A stretch of 64,000 bases of DNA from Actinomycetospora sp. TBRC 11914. Lineage in GTDB: Bacteria > Actinomycetota > Actinomycetes > Mycobacteriales > Pseudonocardiaceae. The notes beneath the pieces are model-generated. The model saw only the letters and a program-made list of their open reading frames with translations, was not told where the DNA came from and did not search any database. The stretch spans positions 62,001 through 126,000 of the forward strand of contig NZ_JABBND010000003.1 in the NCBI RefSeq assembly GCF_012933465.1, given 5' to 3'. Every line of letters begins with the position of its first letter. Position 1 is the stretch's first letter. The position numbers were made by a program, and so were the translations under genes. Shown here one piece after another: positions 53,575 to 61,946 of the stretch.

Positions 53575-54080
53575 CGCAGGTCCAGCGCGTACCAGACCTG
53601 GGCGTGGGGGTTGACGTTGTAGGGCTCGACCTCGACGAACCCGGCGCGCTCGTAGAGCGTGCGGGCCTCGACGAGGTCGGCGCGCGAGTCGAGCACGAGC
53701 CGCGCGCACCCGGCGTCGCGGGCGCGGCGCACCACCTCGTCGAGCAGCAGCTTGCCCACGCCGCGGCCGCGCACCGCCGGCGAGGTCCACATCCGCTTGA
53801 TCTCGGCGGCGTCGGCGGGCACGTCGTCGCCGCGCCAGCGCAGCCCCACGCAGCCCACCGCCGACCCGTCGTCCTCGAGCGCGACGAGGAAGGTCCCGAG
53901 CGGCGGGACCAGGCCGTCGGTCGGGCTCTGCGCGGCGAAGGCCGCCACCTCGTCGTCGGTGGCGGGCCGGCCCTCCATGCGGCCGATGACGTCGTGCAGG
54001 TAGCCGTGCAGCGCGCCGAGCGCGGGCTCGACGTCGGGATGGGCCTCGCGCAGGACGATCGTCGTGCTCACGCCGGCCAT
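53571..54080 (-). CDS. GNAT family N-acetyltransferase
   Basis: 169 residues. The acetyl-CoA loop is MWTSPAVRGRGVGKLLLDEV, and the C-terminal motif LYERAGFVEVEPYN is typical of small-molecule or peptide N-acetyltransferases. ATG 54080 is chosen; GTG 54071 is an alternative, and neither has a strong ribosome site. It is first gene of the GNAT-HipA-like-DUF3037 string. Confidence 0.85.
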   Translation of the reverse strand: MAGVSTTIVLREAHPDVEPALGALHGYLHDVIGRMEGRPATDDEVAAFAAQSPTDGLVPPLGTFLVALEDDGSAVGCVGLRWRGDDVPADAAEIKRMWTSPAVRGRGVGKLLLDEVVRRARDAGCARLVLDSRADLVEARTLYERAGFVEVEPYNVNPHAQVWYALDLR

Positions 54081-54122
54081 TCTGCGGTGGACACGCACCG
54101 TGCGGGCACGGGGCCCCCGCGC

Positions 54123-55187
54123 TCAGTACCCGGGGCTGGAGAGCACCTCGGTCATCACCTCGCCGATGCGCGCGACGTCCTGCTCGCGCAGGCCGAACAT
54201 CGCGAAGTGGCCCGCCGGGGTGTCGATCACCCGCAGCTCCCCGTGGGGGAGGTGGCCGGCCTCGATCTCGCAGTCCTCGACGGGGAAGAAGTTGTCGCCG
54301 CCGAAGGGCACGACGAAGAAGTGGCCGGTGATCCGGCCCAGCGCCGCGGGCAGCGAGCCGCCGCCGTGTGGGGAGATGTCGCCGGCCCACCACTTGCGCG
54401 CCTGGGTGATCAGGTTGTTCGGGTCCATCCGCGCGAAGTAGCCGCGCACGAAGTGCTGCCGGAAGTCGTCCGCGCTCGCGTAGCCGAGCCCGCGCCAGTG
54501 CTCGCCGCGGTACCACTCGTGCGTGAAGCCCTCCAGCGAGAACGCGAGCGCGTGGCGGGTCAGGCCGAGGCGGACGTCGGCCGCGTCGGTGTAGAAGCCG
54601 TCGGCGAAGGCCGGGTCGGAGCGCAGCAGCTCGAGGTGCAGGTCGATGAAGACCTGGTTGTGCGCGGGGGTCTTCGCGGTGCCGGCGAACGCGGCGGCGC
54701 GCGGGACCATGTCGGGGTGGCGCGCCGCCCACTCGTAGGTCTGCTGGGCCCCCATCGACCACCCCAGCACGGCGTGGGTCTCCTCGGCCCCGAAGTGGTC
54801 GGTGACGAGGCGGTACTGGGCGGCGACGTCGTCGGCGATCGCGACCGGCGGGAACTGCCCCCGGTCGAACGGCGCGGGGGTGTTCGACGGCGACGACGAC
54901 AGCCCGCCGCCGAGCTGGCCGGGGCACACCACGAAGTACTTCTCGGTGTCGAGCGGCTTGCCCGGGCCGATGTAGAGGTCGAGCGACGACGGCGTCCCCG
55001 AGTACATGTGCGGGAAGAGGACGAGGTTGTCCTTGCGGCCGTTCAGCGTGCCGTGGGTGCGGTAGGCGAGCCTCGCGTCCGGCAGCGTGTAGCCCGAGGC
55101 GAGGACGAACGACCCGAGGTCGAGGTACTCGTGCTCGCCGTGCTCGGCGTGGGTGTAGTAGCCCTGCCGGTCGGTGCCCACTGCCAT
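54123..55187 (-). CDS. MetX-like alpha/beta hydrolase (homoserine O-acetyltransferase fold)
   Basis: 354 residues. FVLASGYTLPDARLAYRTHG is the MetX family N-terminus, the nucleophile is in LGWSMGAQQTYEWA and histidine in DTPAGHFAMFG. The usual MetX nucleophile motif is GGSMGGMQ, so this GWSMGAQQ branch is probably a hydrolase rather than a homoserine acetyltransferase. ATG 55187 with GGGAGG 8 nt upstream. No methionine genes are adjacent. Confidence 0.8.
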   Translation of the reverse strand: MAVGTDRQGYYTHAEHGEHEYLDLGSFVLASGYTLPDARLAYRTHGTLNGRKDNLVLFPHMYSGTPSSLDLYIGPGKPLDTEKYFVVCPGQLGGGLSSSPSNTPAPFDRGQFPPVAIADDVAAQYRLVTDHFGAEETHAVLGWSMGAQQTYEWAARHPDMVPRAAAFAGTAKTPAHNQVFIDLHLELLRSDPAFADGFYTDAADVRLGLTRHALAFSLEGFTHEWYRGEHWRGLGYASADDFRQHFVRGYFARMDPNNLITQARKWWAGDISPHGGGSLPAALGRITGHFFVVPFGGDNFFPVEDCEIEAGHLPHGELRVIDTPAGHFAMFGLREQDVARIGEVMTEVLSSPGY

Positions 55188-55233
55188 GCCGTTGACCTCC
55201 CGCGATCGACCTGATCGCTGCGGAGCGTAGTGC

Positions 55234-56718
55234 TCAGTCGGCGGCGGGCCAGCGCACGGCGAGCCGGGCCCCGCCGTCGGGGGACTCCGCCGCGCGCACC
55301 GTGCCGCCGCGGCCCTCGACGAGGCGGGCGACCAGCGCGAGACCCAGCCCGGCCCTGGTCGCGCCGCCGGTGGCGTCGAGCCGGGTGAAGCGGTCGAAGA
55401 CCCGCTCGCGGTCGGCGGGCGGGATGCCGGGCCCGTCGTCGTCGACGAGCACCCGCACCCACCGCCCGGCCGGCACCGCCGAGACGTGCACGACGCTGCG
55501 CGCGTGGCGGCGGGCGTTGGCGAGCAGGTTGTCGAGCACCAGCCCGACCTCGGCGGCGGTCGCCGCGGCCCGGACCGCGACGGGGACCCAGACGGTGACG
55601 GCGACGCCACCGTCGTCGGGGGTTCGCGCCAGGGCCTCCCCCAGCGCCTCGGCGAGGTCGACCGGCGTCGGGTCGCCGCGGGTGCCGCCCTCGGCCCGGG
55701 CGAGCGCGAGCAGGTCGCCGACGACGCCGGAGAGCCGCTCCGCGTCCCGGGCGACCGACCGCCACGCCTCCCGCTCCTCCCCCGAGGAACCCGGCGACGG
55801 GTGCGCGACCGCGACCTCGGCCTGCGCCCGCACCGACGCGATCGGCGAGCGCAGCTCGTGGGCCGCGTCGTCGGAGAAGCGCCGGAGCCGCTCGACGGCG
55901 TCGTCGCGGCGGGCGAGCAGGCCGTTGATCTCGACGGCGAGCGCGGCCAGCTCGTCGGCGGCCGGTGGCACCGGGAGCCGCTGACCGGTGCCGAGGTGGC
56001 GCGCGGCGGCGCGCAGCCGGTCGACGGGTCGCAGCGCCGCCCGGCTCGCCGCCCAGGCCGCCAGGGTGAGCGCCGCCGCGGCGACGAGCACCCCGGGCAG
56101 GAACCAGCGCGCGGCTCCGCCGAGCAGGACCACCGCGCCCAGGAGGTCGCGGGAGGCGAGCACGAGGCGGCGGGACCCGTCGGGCAGCGTCACCGGGACG
56201 GCCACCCAGCGGGTGAGGGGCACGGCGGACTCGCGGGGTGCGCCGCCGGCGGTCACCGGCTCGCCGGCCGCCAGGGTGCGGATCTCGACGGGGTCGAGCG
56301 GGAGCGGGCCGCGGCCGTCGGTCGGGGTGCCGGCCACGTCGGTCACCCGGACCCCCGGCGGCAGGGGCACCCCGGCCGTCACCGCGACACCCGCCGTCGT
56401 CGCCCGCTCCCGCAGCTCGCCGTCCCCCGCCGTGATCACCGCCGAGAGCAGCAGGCCGGCCCCGAGGCGGGCGAGCCCGGCCAGCACGACGACGGCCACG
56501 ACCGCGACGACGAGCGTGATCCGGGTCCGCAGCCCGCGGCGGGCCCACCAGCCGCGGAGCCCGCCCCCACCCGCGCGAGGGGACCCCTCGGTCGCTCTAG
56601 TCGACTGATCCTTCCCCTCGCGCGGGAGGGGTGCCGCCGCGTCCTCGTCGCGAGGGGAGGATTCGGCCGCTCTTGTCGCCCGAGGGTTCCCCTCGCGCCG
56701 GAGGGAGGAGCGGCTCAC
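55234..56718 (-). CDS. sensor histidine kinase
   Basis: 494 residues. After a hydrophilic N-terminal extension, transmembrane helix 1 (ITLVVAVVAVVVLAGLARLG), an extracytoplasmic loop, transmembrane helix 2 and HAMP come the phospho-acceptor FSDDAAHELRSPIASVRAQ and the ATPase boxes NLLANARRHA, DDGPGIPPADRERVF and GLGLALVARLV. GTG 56718, 13 bp after the response regulator stop. The first 50 or so residues come mostly from two copies of the 55-bp hairpin repeat (RREGNPRATRAAESSPRD and PREGKDQSTRATEGSPRA), an unusual acquired cytoplasmic head. Confidence 0.92.
   Translation of the reverse strand: MSRSSLRREGNPRATRAAESSPRDEDAAAPLPREGKDQSTRATEGSPRAGGGGLRGWWARRGLRTRITLVVAVVAVVVLAGLARLGAGLLLSAVITAGDGELRERATTAGVAVTAGVPLPPGVRVTDVAGTPTDGRGPLPLDPVEIRTLAAGEPVTAGGAPRESAVPLTRWVAVPVTLPDGSRRLVLASRDLLGAVVLLGGAARWFLPGVLVAAAALTLAAWAASRAALRPVDRLRAAARHLGTGQRLPVPPAADELAALAVEINGLLARRDDAVERLRRFSDDAAHELRSPIASVRAQAEVAVAHPSPGSSGEEREAWRSVARDAERLSGVVGDLLALARAEGGTRGDPTPVDLAEALGEALARTPDDGGVAVTVWVPVAVRAAATAAEVGLVLDNLLANARRHARSVVHVSAVPAGRWVRVLVDDDGPGIPPADRERVFDRFTRLDATGGATRAGLGLALVARLVEGRGGTVRAAESPDGGARLAVRWPAAD
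56571..56625. repeat. 55-bp hairpin repeat, copy 2
   Basis: Arms CCGCGCGAGGGGA (56571-56583) and complement (56613-56625), identical to copy 1 at 352-406, with a CTAG at the centre. Here it is read in frame as part of the histidine kinase N-terminus. Confidence 0.9.
56649..56697. repeat. 55-bp hairpin repeat, copy 3 (diverged)
   Basis: Core arms CGCGAGGGGA (56649-56658) and complement (56688-56697), with the same arm spacing as the other copies; the centre reads CTTGTC rather than CTAGTC. It also lies in the kinase N-terminal coding region, 23 bp from copy 2. Confidence 0.85.
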
Positions 56719-56731
56719 GACAGGATCCGAT

Positions 56732-57409
56732 TCAGCACGCCGACGGCGGGTCGAGCCGGTAGCCGCGCCCGCGCACCGTCGTGACGAGCTCGCCGGCCCC
56801 GACCGCGGCCAGCTTGCGGCGCAGGTAGCCGACGTAGACCTCGACGACGTTGCGCGCGGCCGCGCCGTCGCCCCACACGACGGCGAGCAGCTCGTCCTTG
56901 GTCATCGCCCGCCCCGGCCGGCTCGCGAGCGCGTGCAGCAGGGCGGCCTCCCGGCCCGAGAGCTCGACCTCGCGGCCCTCCCAGCTCGCCGTCCCCGCCC
57001 CCGGGTCGACGGCCAGCGGCCCGAGGACCACCCGCGCCGGCGCCGGGCCGCGGCGGCGCAGCAGCGCGCGGAGCTGGGCCACGAGCACCACGAAGGAGAA
57101 CGGCTTGACCAGGTAGCCGTCGGCCCCGAGGTCGAGCCCGTCGGCCTGGTCGACCTCGCCGTCCTTGGCCGAGAGCATGAGCACCGGGGTCTCGACCCCG
57201 CCCGCCCGCAGCCGCTCGAGGACCCGGTAGCCGGAGAGCCCGGGCAGCACGACGTCGAGCACGACGACGTCGAACGCCCCCGTCTCGGCCTGCGCCAGCC
57301 CGGCCGGACCGTCGGCGACCGCCACGACGTCCATCCCCTCGGCGCCCAGGCCGCGGGAGAGGGCCGCACGCACGCCCGGCTCGTCGTCGACGACCAGCAC
57401 GCGCGGCAT
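56732..57409 (-). CDS. OmpR-family response regulator
   Basis: 225 residues. The receiver domain has D9/D10, phospho-acceptor D52 and K102; a winged-helix OmpR-type DNA-binding domain follows, ending NVVEVYVGYLRRKL and TVRGRGYRLD. ATG 57409. It pairs with the downstream histidine kinase and is divergent from the LolA-like/ABC operon, its likely target. Confidence 0.93.
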   Translation of the reverse strand: MPRVLVVDDEPGVRAALSRGLGAEGMDVVAVADGPAGLAQAETGAFDVVVLDVVLPGLSGYRVLERLRAGGVETPVLMLSAKDGEVDQADGLDLGADGYLVKPFSFVVLVAQLRALLRRRGPAPARVVLGPLAVDPGAGTASWEGREVELSGREAALLHALASRPGRAMTKDELLAVVWGDGAAARNVVEVYVGYLRRKLAAVGAGELVTTVRGRGYRLDPPSAC

Positions 57410-57444
57410 GGGAGCGACCGTAGCCGCGACGAGGCTGTGGGCGT

Positions 57445-57463
57445 CTCAGGGAAGAACCCTGAG
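57445..57463. promoter_or_regulatory. inverted repeat CTCAGGG-N5-CCCTGAG
   Basis: A perfect 7-bp palindrome between the divergent response regulator and LolA-like genes, ending 10 bp before ATG 57474. Likely the response regulator's operator. Confidence 0.6.
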
Positions 57464-57473
57464 GATGGCGGCC

Positions 57474-58523
57474 ATGGGCAAGGGAAAGCGCTGGGGGCTG
57501 GGCCTCGCGGGGATCGTCGCGGCCGGAGCGGTCGCCGTCGGGGTGGCCGTCGCGCCGAGCGCCGCCGCCGCGCCGCCGCTGCCGCCGGTGAGCCCCGAAG
57601 CCCTCGTCGCCTCGGTCATCACCGCGCAGCCGGGACCGCTGAACGGCACCGTCACCGTCGACAACGAGCTCGGGCTGCCGGCGCTGCCGAACGCCCCGCA
57701 GCTCGGCAACGGCACCCAGACCGCGCGGGTGTGGTCGGGCGGCGACGGCAAGGGCCGCGTCGCGCTGCCCTCCTCTGACGGCGAGCGCACGCTCGTCTCC
57801 GACGGCACCACGCGGTGGACGTACGACTCGACCGACCGCACCGCGACGAAGGCCCCCGCGCACCGGGACGGCGCCGGACAGCCCGGCCACCCCGGCGGGA
57901 CCGACCCGCAGACCGATCCCGCGGGCGCGGCCACGCAGCTGATCGCCGACCTGCGCCGGACCAGCACCGTCTCCGTCGACGGCACCGCCGACGTCGCGGG
58001 CCGGTCGGCCTACCAGCTCGTCCTCACGCCGCTGCCGACCGAGCGCACCCTGCTGCGGGAGGTCCGCGTCGCCGTGGACGCCGAGAAGCGCATCCCGCTG
58101 CAGCTCACGGTGCTCGCGACCGGGCAGCCGCAGCCGGCGCTGACGATCGGCTTCTCCGACCTCACGTTCGGCCCCCAGGACCCGTCGCTGTTCACCTTCA
58201 CCCCGCCCCCGGGCACGACGGTGAAGGACGCGCCCGCCCCCGGGCAGCGCCCCGGACCGCCCGTGGGCGCACAGGCGCCGAAGACGGTCGGTGACGGGTG
58301 GGACCGCGTCGTGATCGCGCAGAAGCCCGCGACCCCGCCCAACCAGAACCGCGACGAGGGCGACGCACCGGACCTCTCCCGGCTCGGCACGCCGGTCAGC
58401 GGTCCGTGGGGCCAGGGCAGGCTGATCACGACCGCCGTCGCGACCGCGATCGTGACGAACGACGGCCGCATCGCCGCCGGCGCCGTGCCCGAGCAGGTCC
58501 TCTCCGAGGCCCTCGGGCAGTGA
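57474..58523 (+). CDS. exported LolA/RseB-like protein
   Basis: 349 residues with a Sec signal peptide (KRWGLGLAGIVAAGAVAVGV, then ASAAAAP), probably secreted or tethered. The body (LVASVITAQPGPLNGTVTV to GFSDLTFGPQDPSLFTFTPP) has the LolA-like beta-barrel pattern. In diderms LolA carries lipoproteins; in this monoderm-type lineage the fold more likely senses or binds a lipid. The stop overlaps the ABC ATPase start (GTGA). ATG 57474 is chosen with GAGG 9 nt upstream; ATG 57465 is an alternative. Confidence 0.82.
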   Translation: MGKGKRWGLGLAGIVAAGAVAVGVAVAPSAAAAPPLPPVSPEALVASVITAQPGPLNGTVTVDNELGLPALPNAPQLGNGTQTARVWSGGDGKGRVALPSSDGERTLVSDGTTRWTYDSTDRTATKAPAHRDGAGQPGHPGGTDPQTDPAGAATQLIADLRRTSTVSVDGTADVAGRSAYQLVLTPLPTERTLLREVRVAVDAEKRIPLQLTVLATGQPQPALTIGFSDLTFGPQDPSLFTFTPPPGTTVKDAPAPGQRPGPPVGAQAPKTVGDGWDRVVIAQKPATPPNQNRDEGDAPDLSRLGTPVSGPWGQGRLITTAVATAIVTNDGRIAAGAVPEQVLSEALGQ

Positions 58524-59521
58524 CCCCGACGACGACGGCGCCTGGGACGCTCGACCTCGTGCCGTCCTCCGAGCCCGACGGGCCCGCCCCCGCGGCCCGC
58601 GCGCGGGGGCTCCGCAAGACGTTCGGCCGGGTGGTGGCCGTCGACGGCGTGGACCTGGACCTGCCGTCGGGGGCCGTGGTCGGGATGCTCGGACCCAACG
58701 GCTCCGGCAAGACCACCCTGATCCGGATGCTGCTGGGGCTCACCCGGCCGACCGCTGGTCACGTCGAGCTCCTCGGCCGCACCGGCGCCGATCTGCCGGC
58801 CGCACTGCCCGACGTCGGCGCGCTCGTCGAGGGCCCCGGCTTCCACCCGTTCCTCTCCGGGCGCGACAACCTGCTCCGGGCGGCGGCGACCGAGCCGCGG
58901 CTCGACGGCGACCTCCGGGCGCCGGTCGACGCGGCCCTGGAGCGGGTCGGGCTCGCAGGTGGGGCGAGCGGAGCGACGGGGGGTGGTGACGCCGCCCGGC
59001 GCCGTTACCGCGGCTACTCGCTGGGGATGAAGCAGCGCCTCGGCCTCGCCGCCGCGCTGCTGGTCCCGCGGCGGCTCGTGGTGCTCGACGAGCCCACCAA
59101 CGGCCTCGACCCGGCGGGCACCCGCGACGTCCGGGGGGTCATCGCCGAGCTGCACGACGCCGGCACGACGGTGCTGCTCTCCTCCCACCTGCTCGCCGAG
59201 GTGGAGGCGGTGTGCACGCACGTCGCGGTGCTGCAGCGCGGCTCGCTGCTGGTCTCCGGGGAGCTCACCGCCCTGCTCGACGGCGGGTCGGGCGAGCTCG
59301 TGCTCACGACCGACGATCCCGACGCGGCCCTGGGCGCGCTGCGGGCGGCGGGTGCCGGCCCGTACCTGCGCGACGGCGGAGTGGTCGTCCCCGCCGGCCC
59401 GCTGGAGCCGCCCGAGGTGGTCGCGGCGCTGGTCGCCGCGGGGGTCGGGGTGTGGGAGGTCCGCCGGCGGCGGGCGCACCTCGAGGAGCTCTTCGCCCGG
59501 CTGACCGAGGAGGACGAGTGA
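58520..59521 (+). CDS. ABC transporter ATP-binding protein
   Basis: 333 residues. Walker A GPNGSGKTT, signature YSLGMKQRL (in place of LSGGQ), Walker B LVVLDEPTNGLD and the switch HLLAEVEAVCTHV. YSLGMKQRL belongs to the DrrA/BcrA/CcmA-like drug and lipid export family. A small Gly/Arg insert (ASGATGGGDAARRR) precedes the signature. It works with the permease encoded next. Confidence 0.93.
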   Translation: MTPTTTAPGTLDLVPSSEPDGPAPAARARGLRKTFGRVVAVDGVDLDLPSGAVVGMLGPNGSGKTTLIRMLLGLTRPTAGHVELLGRTGADLPAALPDVGALVEGPGFHPFLSGRDNLLRAAATEPRLDGDLRAPVDAALERVGLAGGASGATGGGDAARRRYRGYSLGMKQRLGLAAALLVPRRLVVLDEPTNGLDPAGTRDVRGVIAELHDAGTTVLLSSHLLAEVEAVCTHVAVLQRGSLLVSGELTALLDGGSGELVLTTDDPDAALGALRAAGAGPYLRDGGVVVPAGPLEPPEVVAALVAAGVGVWEVRRRRAHLEELFARLTEEDE

Positions 59522-60369
59522 CCACCTCGACGGCCGCCGCCACCCGGACCACCGCCCCCCTGGGACGGCTGCTGGGGGCCGAGCTGCGGTGGGTGCTGCG
59601 CCGGCCGCGGACGCTCGTGGTGCTCGGGCTGCTCGGCCTGGTGCCGCTGGCGATCGCGATCGGGATCGCCACCACCGGCGGGCCGTCCGCCGGCCGCGGG
59701 CCGGGGCTCGTCGCGCAGGTGGCGGGCAACGGGTTCGTGCTGCCGGTCGTCGCGCTCGGGCTCTCGCTGGCGCTGCTGCTGCCGCTCGCCGTCGCGAGCG
59801 CCGGCGCCGACGCGATCGCGGGCGAGGCCGCCACCGGCACGTTGCGAGGCCTGCTGCTCGCCCCGGTCGGGCGGCTGCGGCTCGTCGTCATGAAGTCGGC
59901 CGGGGTGGTGACGGTGGCCGTGCTCGCGGTGCTCGTCGTCGCGGTGGTCGGGATGGTGGCGGGCACCGTCGTCGTCGGCGGCGCCCAGGGCACGCTGGTG
60001 ACGCTGTCGGGCACCACGCTCGGCGTCGGCGAGGCGCTCGGCCGGATCGGGCTGGTCGCGGTGTGGACGGTAGGGCAGCTGCTGGCCGTGGGCGCGGTGG
60101 CGCTCGCGATCTCGACGCTCACCGAGCACCCGCTGGTGGTGCTCGCCTGTGTGCTCGGCGGGCTCATCGTGTTCGGGGTGCTCTCCGCGATCCCCTCCCT
60201 CGACTGGTTGCAGCCGGTGCTGCTGACGACGGGCTTCTCGGCCGGGACCGACGTGCTGCGCGACCCGATGCCCCTCGACGGGCTGGGGTCCTCGACGGTG
60301 CGCGCGCTGGTCTACGTCGTGCTCGGGCTCGCGGTCACCGCGTGGCGGATGCGCCGCCGGGACGCCTGA
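59518..60369 (+). CDS. ABC transporter permease (ABC-2 type)
   Basis: 283 residues with six predicted transmembrane helices; the AGADAIAGEAATGTLRGLLLAPV segment is typical of ABC-2 permeases. GTG 59518 overlaps the ATPase TGA. Together they probably export a lipid, peptide antibiotic or envelope component under control of the divergent two-component system. Confidence 0.9.
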   Translation: MTTSTAAATRTTAPLGRLLGAELRWVLRRPRTLVVLGLLGLVPLAIAIGIATTGGPSAGRGPGLVAQVAGNGFVLPVVALGLSLALLLPLAVASAGADAIAGEAATGTLRGLLLAPVGRLRLVVMKSAGVVTVAVLAVLVVAVVGMVAGTVVVGGAQGTLVTLSGTTLGVGEALGRIGLVAVWTVGQLLAVGAVALAISTLTEHPLVVLACVLGGLIVFGVLSAIPSLDWLQPVLLTTGFSAGTDVLRDPMPLDGLGSSTVRALVYVVLGLAVTAWRMRRRDA

Positions 60370-60382
60370 GGCCTCCGGCCTC

Positions 60383-60422
60383 GTGCGTGCGTTCCCGTGC
60401 TCCGGCACGGGAACGCACGCAC
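60383..60422 (+). terminator. 18-bp perfect-stem hairpin
   Basis: Arms 60383-60400 and 60405-60422 around loop TCCG, 13 nt after the permease stop. Probable terminator, no T-tract. Confidence 0.8.
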
Positions 60423-60519
60423 ACGTCCGCAGGACCAACGGTCCTTGATGCGGATCACCGGGTCCCACTACCGTACGGCGCTGTCCAGCACCCGGTCCCC
60501 CAGACCCCGGAGCCACGCG

Positions 60520-60927
60520 ATGAGCACCCCCACCGACGCGCCGACCACCGTCACCAGCCTCGCCGTCGTCATGTTCACGGTGTCCGACGTCGACGCCGCC
60601 ATCGCCTTCTACCGCGACCGCCTCGGCTGGGAGCTGCGCGGGGACATGCGCTTCGGTGAGAACGGCGAGAACCGCTGGGTGGAGGTGGCGCCGCCCGGCT
60701 CGGTCGCGCGGCTCGCCCTCAACCCGCCGATGTTCGACCAGCCCGGCGGCGGCTCGATCGGCGTCGAGACCGCCGACGTGCTCGGCGAGCACCGCCGGCT
60801 CTCGGCGATCGGGGGCATCGACCTCGACGCCGAGCCGATGCAGACCCCCGGCGCCCCGCTGATGTTCATGCTGCGCGACCCGGACGCCAACCACGTCGTC
60901 GTCGTCGAGGCCCCTCCGGCCGGCTGA
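60520..60927 (+). CDS. VOC (glyoxalase/dioxygenase-fold) family protein
   Basis: 135 residues. One vicinal-oxygen-chelate module: FTVSDVDAAIAFYRDRLGWE, RWVEVAPPGSVARLAL, and MFMLRDPDANHVVVVE with a probable metal Glu at the end. Function unassigned. Confidence 0.85.
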   Translation: MSTPTDAPTTVTSLAVVMFTVSDVDAAIAFYRDRLGWELRGDMRFGENGENRWVEVAPPGSVARLALNPPMFDQPGGGSIGVETADVLGEHRRLSAIGGIDLDAEPMQTPGAPLMFMLRDPDANHVVVVEAPPAG

Positions 60928-60942
60928 GGCCGGACGCGGGAT

Positions 60943-60975
60943 GGGGTGGGGAGGGTGGTGCACCCTCCCCACCCC
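60943..60975. terminator. 15-bp perfect-stem hairpin between convergent genes
   Basis: GGGGTGGGGAGGGTG (60943-60957), loop GTG, then its complement (60961-60975). It lies between the stops of the VOC gene and the fatty acid hydroxylase gene. Confidence 0.8.
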
Positions 60976-61005
60976 GACCCACGTCGTCCGGTACCCGCCC
61001 CGGGG

Positions 61006-61881
61006 TCAGGCCTGCGACACCGGCGGGTTCCCGGCCGGCCGCCAGCCGGGCGGACCGACGACGTGGCCGAGCTTCGCGCGCAGCCCCCGGGCGGCCCGGA
61101 CGTCGGCGATCATCGCCGCGTACTCGCCGTACTGGAGGCGGAAGACGTTGTAGGTGTCCACCGGCTTCGTCAGCCCGTAGCGCGGCCGCTGCCGCTCCTC
61201 GACGAACGTGCCGAAGAGGCGGTCCCAGACGATCAGGATGCCGCCGTAGTTGCTGTCCAGGTACTCGGGATCGCTGCCGTGGTGCACCCGGTGGTGCGAC
61301 GGGGTGTTCATGACGAGCTCGACCACGCGCGGCAGCCGGTCGACGGTCTCGGTGTGGATGAAGAACTGGTAGACGAGGTTCACCGAGAACGCGATGTAGA
61401 TCGTCCACGGCGTGAAGCCGAGCAGGGGCAGCGGAGCCCAGAAGACGCCCTCCACCCAGGGGTTCCACTTCTGGCGCACGGCCGTGCTGAGGTTGAAGTA
61501 CTCGCTGGAGTGGTGGGCCTGGTGCCCCGCCCACGCGAACCGCACCCGGTGGGAGAACCGGTGGGTCACGTACCAGGCCAGGTCGACCGCCACGAGGAGC
61601 AGCGCCCAGCTCCACCAGGTGTCCGCGGGGAGGTGCCACGGCGCGACGTAGGTCCACAGGACGACGAAGACGACGAGCGACACCGCCTTGAGCAGCCCCG
61701 AGAAGAGCAGGGAGCCGGCGCCCATCCCGATGCTGGTGCGCGCGTCGCGGGCGTCATAGCCGCGGAGGTCCTCGCGGGCGGCGTGCCGGACGGCGACGAC
61801 CTCGACCGCGATGAACAGCACGAAGAACGGCAGGGCGTAGAGCAGCGGGGTGTTGATCTGGTCCCAGACCGCGGTCGACAT
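61006..61881 (-). CDS. sterol desaturase/fatty acid hydroxylase family protein
   Basis: 291-residue membrane di-iron enzyme. His-cluster motifs: THRFSH, HQAHHSS, and HHRVHHGSD, plus HTETVD between, the eight-histidine pattern of the family. It hydroxylates or desaturates a lipid chain or sterol-like ring using oxygen. ATG 61881. A TetR gene 65 bp upstream on the same strand and a palindrome between them suggest control by that regulator. Confidence 0.9.
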   Translation of the reverse strand: MSTAVWDQINTPLLYALPFFVLFIAVEVVAVRHAAREDLRGYDARDARTSIGMGAGSLLFSGLLKAVSLVVFVVLWTYVAPWHLPADTWWSWALLLVAVDLAWYVTHRFSHRVRFAWAGHQAHHSSEYFNLSTAVRQKWNPWVEGVFWAPLPLLGFTPWTIYIAFSVNLVYQFFIHTETVDRLPRVVELVMNTPSHHRVHHGSDPEYLDSNYGGILIVWDRLFGTFVEERQRPRYGLTKPVDTYNVFRLQYGEYAAMIADVRAARGLRAKLGHVVGPPGWRPAGNPPVSQA

Positions 61882-61913
61882 GGCGCTCCCTTCCCGTGAC
61901 CGACCGGTAAGTT

Positions 61914-61923
61914 ACCGCGCGGT
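61914..61923. promoter_or_regulatory. candidate TetR operator ACCGCGCGGT
   Basis: A perfect palindrome inside TTACCGCGCGGTCA, between the TetR and hydroxylase genes, with a second ACCGGT palindrome 9 bp away. Typical TetR-type spacing. Confidence 0.55.
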
Positions 61924-61946
61924 CATATCGGTGGTCGAGCCCCCGC

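Noticed and set aside
54123-55187. Methionine biosynthesis gene metX
   Set aside because: The fold is MetX-like but the nucleophile motif is GWSMGAQQ instead of GGSMGGMQ, and no methionine genes are adjacent.
57474-58523. Evidence of an outer membrane from a LolA homologue
   Set aside because: LolA-like folds occur in monoderm actinobacteria without an outer membrane; no LolB or Lpt genes are seen.
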